Assembly: GCA_032871835.1 (NCBI GenBank)
Contig: CM065298.1
Span: 7,985,596-8,049,595 of the forward strand
Direction: 5' to 3'
DNA: 64,000 nt
Origin: Dipteronia dyeriana
Taxonomy: Eukaryota > Streptophyta > Magnoliopsida > Sapindales > Sapindaceae
Shown one piece after another: positions 1 through 10,711 of the stretch. The notes below the pieces were generated by a model, which was given only the letters and a program-made list of their open reading frames with translations, did no database searches and had not been told where the DNA came from. Position 1 is the first letter of the stretch. Every line of letters starts with the position of its first letter. The position numbers and the translations under genes are program-made.

Positions 1-993
1 ACTTAATATATATGTATTGATTATATTATTACATTAGTAGACTTTGCGGATTTCAAACTAATTTGACATGTATCATTAGATAGTGATAAAAAAATAGGGA
101 GGTTTCATAGTATTTGTAGAGGTTAATTGTTTCATGCTCATATGTGGCTTTATATATTGCAACTCTAAAGAATTTTGATTGTGAAATCATATTTTGAGGT
201 AGATTGTGATAATTTCACTGTATTTATCTTCTCTGAATATGCTAAGAGATCTCGGAGGTTTAACCATATGAATATTGTGGTGAGAGAAGATTTAAGAGTT
301 GCGAGTTTCTAATAGCCATATGTAAAATAACTCTTGATACACTAACCAAGATATTTGACTCCAAAAGTTTTGTAGAACATGTTGTATTCTGCATTGGATT
401 GAAATTTTTATTGTGTTTGGTTAGTGGGAGTTGTCTTTAATTAGATTAACTGTATTTATTCTATGCATGTTTGTTTCATATTCTCGAGAATGTATTGTAT
501 ATACATGTTAAGATGTTTGCCATACTTGTTATTGTGTGCACATGGATGGTTGGTTATGGCAAGAAATCTCAAGCTTTTAGTTTGAGGGGGCAATTCTCTC
601 ATAAGGTATAAAGTTTCCACCGATGAGCGAACATTACTTAAGACATAAAGTTTTTGCCCGTCTTAAGGGAGGTTGAACTCATGGTCAAAGTGTTTGATCA
701 ATGAGTGTAAAATGCTTAGGACATTAAGTTGCTCGTCTTAAGCTGCTTCGTATAATGCGAAGTTGGACCTATATGGAAATAGACATGATGATCACATCTG
801 CATGTAATTTCTATACCACACATACATGTCATTTTACCCGGGTAGGTAGAACTAAGGGTATTTTGATTACATATGGTCTTATGTTAACTAAAGATGTAAT
901 GATCTATGTAATTGGATACTTAAGGTTCTATTGGACTAAAGGGAAGGAAGGTGTTACTCTCTTAAAAAATCTTTGTGGCCACATATAATTGTT
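1..993. other. Non-coding, probably retroelement-internal sequence
   Basis: No convincing gene. The only longer open frame (755-988) has no recognisable domain. A short purine tract (about 580-590) and the LTR-like sequence directly to the right suggest the interior of an LTR element whose other end lies outside the window. This is inference from position only. Confidence 0.3.
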
Positions 994-1629
994 TGTCAGT
1001 TCGGAGAGTCGTTTTCTAAAATGAATTTTTAAAACTAAAATAATAATGTCTATATAGCTCGAGTGAGAGAATGTAAGATTTTTATAAAATTGTGAGCAAC
1101 ATATTACATTATATTTTGAGTTTGTAAAAAACCGAATTGATTGGAATGTTTAAGCAAGTGAGAGTTGACCGGATAAAGCCTGTTATTAATGTGATCAATA
1201 TTTATTGGGCTCGGTGCACCTTAACTACATTAAATATATATAGGATATGGTATGGGCTATTGTATATGTGTGGCCTAGTATTCCTATTAGGACTAACCAT
1301 CCTATTAGGGTTTTGAGAATCCTTTATTGGTTAGGATTCTATGAAGTTATACTATATATATATAGGGGGTCCCTACTCTCACTCACAATAAACATTTAAC
1401 AGAATTGTCTCCCCATTAGGCAATCTGAGGAAGGTGAGAAGAGAGTAGAAGACTCTATTGTTTTAATTGTTTTCCTTGTTTTATTTTCAGGTTATCGTAT
1501 TATTATGGATTCGGGATTAAGACTCTACGAATTAGGTGTTTTCTGCTGCGCTTCCAGGTACGCGTTTATTCATACTTATGCATACAATACGAGATCTATC
1601 GAATTATATTCATATATATAATTCTGACA
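994..1629. repeat. LTR-like sequence ending exactly at the copy-A kinase exon
   Basis: The right border is precise. Receptor-kinase copies A and B are alignable from 1630 onward, and left of it they share nothing. The last bases (1624-1629) are CTGACA and the inverted match TGTCAG lies at 994-999, which suits LTR ends (TG..CA). A TATA-rich stretch near 1350 followed by AATAAA near 1387 looks like an LTR promoter and poly(A) signal. No matching 5-bp duplication exists at 993 (TTGTT against AAGTA at 1630-1634), so this is probably one LTR of a longer element. The left border and the strand are uncertain. Confidence 0.45.
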
Positions 1630-3267
1630 AAGTAATTCATAATTCAGATTCAAACTTATCGATTTAATAGACCGTTCAGTCTCACGACCATCCTTTGTAC
1701 GAGCTTTTTCAATTGCCAAGGACTCGCTCAAATAGATCACTACTTGATTCATGGTTGGCCTTTCGGCTGAAGTTTGAGAAACACAGGCCATAGCTACTTC
1801 TACAGCTCTCCAGGCAGAATTCATGTCGAAATCTCCTTGTAATCTTGGGTCAACAACAGTTTTAATGTCCCCTTCTGCAAGCATGAATCTCACCCATTTA
1901 GTTATATGAGTCCTGCCTTCTGATTTTTCAATCACTGGTTTACTTGTGATTACTCGTAAGAGAACAACTCCAAAACTATACACATCACTCTTTTCTGTCA
2001 ATCGGCTTGATTTATAGTACCTGCAAAGTCATTAACATATGACTCAATCTATTTCAACAACTGATAAATGAAATTAATTAAGTTACATTCATTCCATAGA
2101 AACGCATACTCAGGATACAGGTATCCAAGAGTGCCTGCAACAGTTGTCGACACATGGGTTTCACTTTCAAATGGAAAGATTCGTGAAAGGCCAAAATCAG
2201 CTATCTTTGCCTGGAATTTTTCATTTAATAAGATGTTTGTAGGTTTCAAATCTCTGTGGACTATGGGTGGTTTACAACCACTGTGGAGATATTCCAATCC
2301 TACATTTCAAATTAATTTGATGCATATATTAGTTCACCTACAACCATAGAAAAAAGAAAATGTAGAAAGTGAAAAGGAAACTTGCAGATCATGTAATTCT
2401 AAAGTCCAAACCTTGTCTGCATCTGTCCTGTCTACAAGATTAAAAATGTTTAAGCCACTTTTGAATTTGTTTCAAATAATGAAAAACAAGTTCAATCCAT
2501 TGACAGGATGTTAGTTGAATTAGGCCTTAATTTGTTTAACTAATGAAAAAGGTTTTCGTATAAGCCTTTGTTGAAATAAAATGAAAAAGAAAAAAAGAAA
2601 AAACCCTAAGATATGCGTCTCTAAATTTCCATTTGCCATGAACTCATAGATTAGTCCCATGTTCGTGCCATCATCACAATATCCAACAAGCGATATCAAG
2701 TTTTTATGATGAACTCTCATCAGAAGTTCAACCTGTAAATGAAAAGAAATGAATATCATAGCCTTGTGGTAATGAAAAAATTATGAAATCTATAAAAGAT
2801 TAAGAGAGAGAGAGAGAGAGACCTCAGCTCTAAACTCCTTATAGCCTTGAATAGATGATGGAGAAAGCATCTTCACAGCAACCTGAGTGTCATCTAAGCA
2901 TCCAAAATAAACTGTTCCAAATCCTCCTTTTCCGATGATTGTCTGGAAGTTGTTGGTCCATCTGACAACATTGGAGTGTGAAAACTTTCGATTTTTCAAC
3001 TCAAATGAACCACTCATTTCATTTGATTGGGCAGCCAAATTTCCAGCTGGAAAAATTTATGAGTACAGATTCATTAAATAAAATATTGCAATTGACTACC
3101 AAAGCCGAAAAAAAAAGAAGGTTTAAATCTGTAGCAAAAGAGCGTTGTAAATACCGGTGACAAAAAGTTTTGATTGTGGGATACTTGCAAAAACTATTAA
3201 CGTCAAAAAGCTTAAATATATGACACAAAAAATTCAATTTTTTTTTTTACTATTTTTCATGATTAGG

Positions 3268-4310
3268 GGACGAAATAAGAGGTTTTGTCACTCTTTTGAG
3301 TTGCTGTTTTACGAGTGTCACCATTTTAATAATTTAAGTTTTAAAGGCACCAAATTAAATAAACTTTCAAAAAAGCTTCAACTTTACATACATTTTTTTT
3401 TTTACTTTTCAATTATTAAGAAAAAAAAAATCATCTTCTTCATCGGCTTCTAGACCTCCGAGACTTGGGGTTCGAAATCGACCTCCATTGGAGGTCGAAA
3501 TCAGCCTCCAATGGAAGTCGAAGTTGTTCGACCTCCATGGAGGACGAAATCGACCTTTAATGGAAGTCCAAATCGACCTCCATTGGGATTGACTAAGAAG
3601 AAGATGAAAAAAAATTGGAAAAAATTACTGGTAATTTCCGTGACTTTTCAAGTAATTTTCAATGCTTTTTGAAATTTTGAGACTTTTTGGGTAAAAATAA
3701 AACTTTCCAAGACTCTGGTCATTTCCGAGACTTTTTGCTATTTTTCCGAGACTTTTGGTAATTTATGAGACTTTCTGGACAAACATGAAAATTTTGAGAC
3801 TTTTTGGGCAAAAATGAAAAGTTTCAAAAAATTTTGTTTTTTTTTCAAAATGTCTCAGAAATGACAAAAAGTCTCAAAATGACCAAAAAGTCTCAAAAAT
3901 AACCAATATTCTCGAAAATTTTATTTTTACCTAGAAAGACTCGAAAATTATCAGAAAGTCCCGAAATCTGTCTATAATCTTGAAAATATATGAAAAGTCT
4001 TAAAAAAATATCTGAAAATTCTTTGAAATTACCTAAAAAGTCTCGAAAATTACCTGAAAGTTTTTGCCATTTTTTTAATTTTCTTCTTAATCGACATCTA
4101 ACGGAGGCCTATTTCGATCTCCAATGAAGGTCTTTCACCTCCGTTGATGGAGGATTTTTAAAAGGAAAAAAAAAATCAAAATTGTGAAGAATGTTATTCT
4201 GAGAGACATTTTTAGAAAACCTATTTTAGGTGTCATTTAAACTTTACTTATTAAGAAGTGATAGTCTTAAAATACCACCTCAAAAAGGTGCTATATAATT
4301 TTCAAACCTT
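3268..4310. mobile_element. Non-autonomous MULE-like insertion in the copy-A intron
   Basis: Copy B has a short intron at the same place (about 11080-11160), so roughly 1 kb was gained in A. The left end (about 3281-3362) and the reverse complement of the right end (about 4228-4307) are similar to each other. Both resemble the left end of the large MULE at 47174-47252. The interior has no gene. It contains degenerate repeats built on GACTTTTTGG-like units (3600-4080) and inverted copies of a GACCTCCATTGGAGGTC-type palindrome (3470-3590, 4090-4150). Exact borders and target duplication are not resolved. Confidence 0.6.
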
Positions 4311-5802
4311 ATTTTGGTGGCAAACAAATGCAGCAAATATTATATTTTTTTTGTAGGTTGGTTCTAAAACTTTAGACCATGTATGTAGTGGTTTTTGTAC
4401 CTTGTTTTCTCCTTTTGAAGATCCATAAAGTGGCCAATATTGCAATTAAAAGGACAGAAATTGAAACGGCCGATGCTACTACTGGAACATTCATGGACTT
4501 ATTTTTTTTTCTCTGCTGGAACATTCATGGACTTATTTCTTTCCTCTGTACATGATCCTGAAAGACAAAGATTTGGATTTCCTTCCAACCTAGAATAAAC
4601 AGATGATGATAAAATGGTAAGATTCGACCCATAGATAACAACAAATCCGCTGTGTGGGATCAAAAACTTTACACCGAAAGAAAATTAAAGTACCTTATAA
4701 CAACAAACCACTCTTCTGTTTTTCAATGAGTCCAACCGGAACCAAACCCCCCTTAAGATCGTTTCCTCTCAAGTTTCTGCAAATGGATTAATATGATCCA
4801 TTGATTTTACAACAAAGCAAATTATTCTGTTATTGATTTCTCTTGAAGTTGATCAATTTTAACTCGTTAATTTTTTTATGCAATAAGATTTAGCTCTTAA
4901 AAATGCAACTTAGATAAATAGATGAAATAAATCGAAATAGGACTAAAAAACTTTATCAATCTCAATCTTAAATAACTTACAGCATGGTCAAGAGTAGTAG
5001 CTGTAATAGAAAATCAGGCACAGGTGCAGTCAAATTATTGTTCGATAAGTCCCTAGAATGGTGACAAAAAATGTTAGTTAATCTGATTTGGTCCTAATCA
5101 GTGTATATATATATATAGGTTAACAAACTTCGATTCAGATTCATGACAGATTAAAAAGCTCACAGAGATTGTATCAACTTGAGACCAGATATATAATGAG
5201 ATATCTCCCCAGATATTCCACTAGAAGACAAGTTCCTGCATTTGCTTGTTCAGTAATTTCAGCTATAATACTAGAAATCAGGATGCCATTTAGAGGGCGT
5301 AGTAAAACTTACAGAGATGTGATCCTGGAAGAATTATTTTCAGGGTAGATGCAATCAAGACCTTGCCACAGGAATTTTACAGGGACACAGGGATCTCCTT
5401 GCCAATTTCTTTTCACTCCATACGTTGTCTTGATATTCATTATAGCATCAACTGATAGTTTTATATGCATATACAAAATGAAGCAAAATCCATTAGAAAA
5501 AGACAAAGAAAAAATGATTTCCTCTACAGCCAATAGAAACATACCATCTTCTTGATTGGATAACAATTGTAGAAATTGTTTTGATACATATAACTCAAAG
5601 GCATTGAGGGGCGGTAGCGGTGAATCCTCAGTTTTATTGATTGAAATCTCAATATTTTCTCCACTAAAGGCAAAGGTAGATAAAACATACGAGGTTAAGT
5701 AAGGCGGAACGAATTGTCCCAAGAGTTGATCATTCAAATAGATCTCTTGCTTTCTGTTCAGGCTATTTGCTTGGCTCTGGTCAAGCTCCGAAAAGAATAT
5801 GT

Positions 5803-6610
5803 TGTTAGGTTTTGACTCGTATTCTCAAGTGAACCCAATATGAACCAAACAAGACTCAACTGATGTGATGTTTCTTGGAGACGTGGGATAACGTTTGGAA
5901 GTTGAAGATGGTGTTTGAGGGAGATTTGAAAACAAAGAAGAACAGATGAAAATAGGAAATATGTTTTCTTCTGGAAGTTATTGTGCTAATCAGATTAAGA
6001 AAGTCTTGTACTTAAAAGAAAATGATTTCTTTTAAACAAGAAGACTTGTCATAAATCGGAAACAATATTTATGTGGAACAAGTAAGTCTTGTACGTTTAG
6101 TAGTATGATTTCCTTTTATGTTAAACTCACTGTAATTAGTATTAATAAACTTTGTATCTAGGTTATTGTGTGTGGAGAAAAAAGAACACTATGTAACATC
6201 AGAGAGTAGTAGAGAGATCCGGGTGAGAGACCCGTGGGAATATCGGGGGGTGGATCTAAGGGAATATCAGTGGATCAAGTAAGAGATCCATGGGTGATAT
6301 TCAGGGGAGACCTAGGGGATATTGTGGGGTTCTTGGTGAGGATCTTGTGAGCGTGGTTTTGGATTTGGGTGTAGAGAGAATCCTGAAATATATGGTTGTA
6401 ACAATTTGTCATATAGTGGAATTTTCGCTGTCGTCCTGACGGCCCGTGGTTTTTTACCCGATTTGGGTTTTCCACGTAAATCTTGTGTTGTGATTGATTT
6501 ATTTTCTCTCATCCATTTTTTTCTGCTATTGACGTTATTAATTGCTATGAGTTATGGGCATATATTAGTCACAACGATTCCGCATTCATCCGTTATGAAA
6601 ATCTCTAACA
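5803..6610. mobile_element. Solo LTR inside exon 3 of copy A
   Basis: The 808-bp block starts TGTTAG and ends CTAACA, a perfect 6-bp inverted terminal match. Copies B and C lack it. Copy B aligns on both sides (B about 12628-12660), giving the empty site. The flanking 5-mers are TATGT (5798-5802) and CACGT (6611-6615), each one transition away from TACGT, which fits a decayed target duplication. It has no coding content and disrupts the malectin-like domain. Confidence 0.75.
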
Positions 6611-7605
6611 CACGTATGCAAAAAACTGTAATGTGGAATCACTAGACTTCTAGTCGATTACCAATGAATCATTACCATTTGCATAACCATAGATGGTGGC
6701 TCGTTCGTAAAGACTGCTGATATTGGATGAACTGCTTACTGTAACCCAATTTAATCTGGTGTAGGGAGACCATATGCGATCACAATCATCATCTTTGAAC
6801 CTACATGTTGTAGTTCTATTAAGTAAATTAATAACAAATATTTAATCATGAAAACTTTTGTTACAAAACCAAATAATTAACTTGCCTGTATGTTTCATTT
6901 TCATTGGCTGTTGAACCAACATCCAATCGCCAATGGAGGAGCAATGATGTTCCTGAATGAGTAGGATAACTGGCATTCTCCAAGGGTCGTAATTCTAATG
7001 AAGATATAAAAGGTGTTCCTGACCTGTTATTTACAAGACAGACATCTATCTAATTTTTTTGAGGGACATGGATGATTTCCTTGGAAAGAACGGTGGATGC
7101 ATCTGACAACTCATCTGAATCCCACAAATCAGCACCAAGAAGGAGATCAAAACTCGGTAGTCTATTTTGGCCGTCATAATTCCCATACATGAAACTTGCT
7201 CTAATAAGAAACTTAAGATGTCCTAGAGCAGGTTTCAGAGTGTAACAATTTTTCATTCCTTCAGGGAAGCTTCTGAGAGTCAGGAATGGTTGTTCCAAGG
7301 TGACCCTGTTGTATTCACTTGATATAATGTAGCTTACACCGGTCTCTGTGAAGGTTACGTCCGAAGTGTAATTTATGCCTGTTTTCATGTCTGTATAGGC
7401 AGAATTTTCCGGCAATCCACAATCGATGCTAATAAAGCCTGACAGAGATATATTTGGAGAGAAATTAAAAACAAAGTCTTAATATATATTCAAAACGGCT
7501 GAGTTAATTACTCCAAGTCTAACCTGATTGAGTCTGGGCATGGACGAGAACTGTGAGAGCAAGTATACCAAGAAATGAAAATATCAACAGCTTGAGATTC
7601 TCCAT

Positions 7606-8912
7606 GTCGCGGTTTCTTCTTCTTGATAAGTTGCTCTGGATAGAAATGCAATGCAAGCATTAATCATCAGACTATTCAAAGCATGCCTGTTTACGAAGAA
7701 ATCATATGTTGTTTCGGTGAAAAGTGCAGGTGTTAAAATTTCAAACCTGTCATCTAACTTCCATTGGTATTCCAATCAATTTACCACATAAAATTAAATA
7801 GAAAGCAGAAGAAATGGAGTTGGCACGGTGCACATGGTTTGAAGTTGAACCTTATGGGGTTGCATGTAGAATCTAGAATGTTAGAATTTATTGCAACTGG
7901 GCAGAGAGTTCAGAGAACAGTAATTTGTTTTAATGTCACATGGATCAAGACTTTTACCCTCAAAATGCTAAAAGTACACCATTCCACAAGTCAAATGACA
8001 TGGCCTATAATTAAGGTCCGTTTTATCTACTTTAAATGGACATATGCACATATTTTCAAAGTCTTTTTTGTGCCTATGTTACAACTTTTCAAAAGTACAA
8101 ATATCATCGAATCTTTTAAGCCAAGTGTCCATCTATGAATATTATTCAGATTTTGAGCTCTCTTGAAAACAACCAAACAGACTTGACTACCAAAACACAA
8201 GGCCCAAATTTATTTTCGACTTGTATATTTACAGTTATAATTACAATTACAATTTTAAAATGGAATATCATAATTAGTATCAATAATTTTCTATTTCAAC
8301 TGTAATTTCAAAAAAAATCTAATTTATTTCCTTGAACATTAATTTATCTACTTCCTAAAATATATTAATTCAATGTTAAATAAATTTTCAATTCCTAAAA
8401 AATTTCCTACCTAGAAAGTGCTAATGTTGCAAGTTGCAACAACTAAAATCAACGGATGATGATTAAATAGTAAGATTTAAGATAGTAACAACCGACAATG
8501 TATATTATTTCTTAGCACATATGATAGTGCACCTCTCTCTCACTTTGTCAGTGAGTGGTTTGTATCTCACCATACTTATTTTACAATCATATCGGCTGTA
8601 CACACATCAGTGTAGAGCTATATCAATTGAGTTATACTATTATTTAAGGTGAACTTAAACCTATACTATTATTACAAAGGAAATCACATCAAGAGTGCTC
8701 GCTGATAAGAGTGCATTCTACAGAGTATTCAGAAGCTGGAAATTGTAACTCAAAGCAACCAACGAGCATGTTTTGCATCAAGGTTGCATCGGTTGCAGAT
8801 TCACTGAGGCTGGTCTTAGAGAAACAGAGTACAGGGCATCAGGAATCTGTTATGTTGAAACAACATCATAGATCATCATCAGATCATGACTACATCAATA
8901 ATAATAGGAGGC
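7606..8912. other. Intergenic, 5' flank of copy A
   Basis: No gene recognised. Open frames at 7764-8138 and 8711-8929 have no domain signature. I did not see the upstream block that copies B and C share. AT-rich runs occur at 8220-8410. Confidence 0.4.
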
Positions 8913-9124
8913 TGATGTTAGTCAATTAACGCTGATTGTTTGTAATTAGCTGACGCTAGGTTGACTCTGATTGGCTAGTAATTTTCCACACTTTTAGAGT
9001 GTTAGAATTTCTGATATAAGAATCAGACTAATTCAATAAAGTTTCTAATCTCTGAGCTCCTCTCCATTAATGGAGTTCACTAAACTTCTTGTGTATTTTC
9101 ATTAAGCACCTGGTGCTTTTATCA
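8913..9124 (+). repeat. Short LTR-like sequence
   Basis: TGAT at 8913 and ATCA at 9124 bracket a block with a TATA-like stretch (about 9014), an AATAAA (about 9036) and a purine tract (AGGAGG, about 8906) just upstream. This is the arrangement of a small 3' LTR. No target duplication or pol coding sequence was found, so the call is tentative. Confidence 0.3.
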
Positions 9125-9396
9125 GACACTATCCATTATTTCACACGCAAAGTCAATTCATAGATTGAGACTATCCTACTTTCTTGCAATTCAAACGGTT
9201 TAGTAAATGATAGATATTATTACTCGAACAAAAACATCCAACTTAACAGCAGGCACACTATTATATTCAGGCACTAGTAGTCTAGTACAAGACCTGTTCT
9301 TTATTGATCTGTCACTACATTGATTAACAGCACACAAGAACACACCCAAATGTTCTTATATAAATACATATACTGAAGGGTTACATGGAGAAAGTC

Positions 9397-10646
9397 CTAC
9401 CTTGCAACGGGAAGTAATTCATAATTCAGATTCAAACTCATCGATTTAAACAAACGTTCAGTCTCACGACCATCCTCTGTACGAGCTTTTTCAATTGCCA
9501 AGGACTCGTTCAAATCGATCACTACTTGATTCATGGTTGGCCTTTCGGCTGAAGTTTGAGAAACACAGGCCATAGCTACTTCTACAGCTCTCCAGGCAGA
9601 ATTCATGTCGAAATCTCCTTGTAATCTTGGATCAACAACATTTTTAATGTCCCCTTCTGCAAGCATGAATCTCACCCATTCAGTTATATGAGTCCTGGCT
9701 TCTGATTTTTCAATCGCTGGTTTACTTGTGATTACTCGTAAGAGAACCACTCCAAAACTATACACATCACTCTTTTCTGTCAATCGGCTTGATTTATAGT
9801 ACCTGCAAAGTCATTAACATATGACTCAATCTATTTCAACATCCGATAAATGAAATTAATTAAGTTACATTCATTCCATAGAAACGCATACTCAGGATCC
9901 AAGTATCCAGGAGTGCCTGCAACAGTTGTCGACACATGGGTTTCACTTTCAAATGGAAAGATTCGTGAAAGGCCAAAATCAGCTATCTTTGCCTGGAATT
10001 TTTCATTTAATAAGATGTTTGTAGGTTTCAAATCTCTGTGGACTATGGGTGGTTTACATCCACTGTGGAGATATTCCAATCCTACATTTCAAATTAATTT
10101 GATGCATATATTAGTTCACCTACAACCATAGAAAAAAGAAAATGTAGAAAGTGAAAAGGAAACTAGCAGATCATGTAATTCTAAAGTCCAAACCTTGTGC
10201 TGCCTCTGTTGCTATTTGAAGTCTCTTTTCCCAGCTCAAGATGTCTGCATCTGTCCTGTCTACAAGATTAAAAATGTTTAAGCCACTTTTGAATTTGTTT
10301 CAAATAATGAAAAACAAGTTCAATCCATTGACAGGATGTTAGTTGAATTAGGCCTTAATTTGTTTAACTAATGAAAAAGGTTTTCGTATAAGCCTTTGTT
10401 GAATTAAAATGAAAATGACAAAAAAAAAAAAAAAAACACCTAAGATATGCGTCTCTAAATTTCCATTTGCCATGAACTCATAGATTAGTCCCATGTCTGT
10501 GCCATCATCGCAATATCCAACAAGCGATGTCAAGTTTTTATGATGAACTCTCATCAGAAGTTCAACCTGTAAAAATGAAAAGAAATGAATGCCATAGCCT
10601 TCTGTTAATGATAAAAATTATGAAATCTATATAAGTTAAAGTGACA

Positions 10647-10711
<65 letters not shown>

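Larger units (their letters stand above)
1630..7605 (-). pseudogene. Malectin-like LRR receptor kinase, copy A (broken)
   Basis: Family: membrane receptor kinase with a signal peptide (start 7605, MENLKLLIFSF...), malectin-like ectodomain, LRRs, one membrane segment and a Ser/Thr kinase. Exons (minus): 7605-7524, 7438-6886, 6800-5545 (interrupted), 5451-5313, 5235-5164, 5052-4981, 4776-4694, 4589-4401, 3046-2823, 2732-2606, 2431-2412, 2299-2110, 2020-1630. The kinase keeps HRDLK and DFG. Lesions: TAG at 7052-7050 and 6652-6650; TAA at 4697-4695; an 808-bp solo LTR in exon 3; a 34-bp tandem duplication (4483-4550) that shifts the frame before the membrane segment; a 46-bp deletion leaving exon 11 only 20 bp; a GC instead of GT donor after exon 2; a damaged donor after exon 10. 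The activation segment reads GTLGYLYPE where copy B has GTPGYLDPE. The last codons are lost at the LTR-like border at 1630. Clearly non-functional as a receptor. Confidence 0.9.

Noticed and set aside
2068..2349. Plus-strand open frame of 93 codons (also at 9850-10131 and 43379-43663)
   Set aside because: It is the antisense of kinase exon 12, repeated in all three copies; no independent gene signature.
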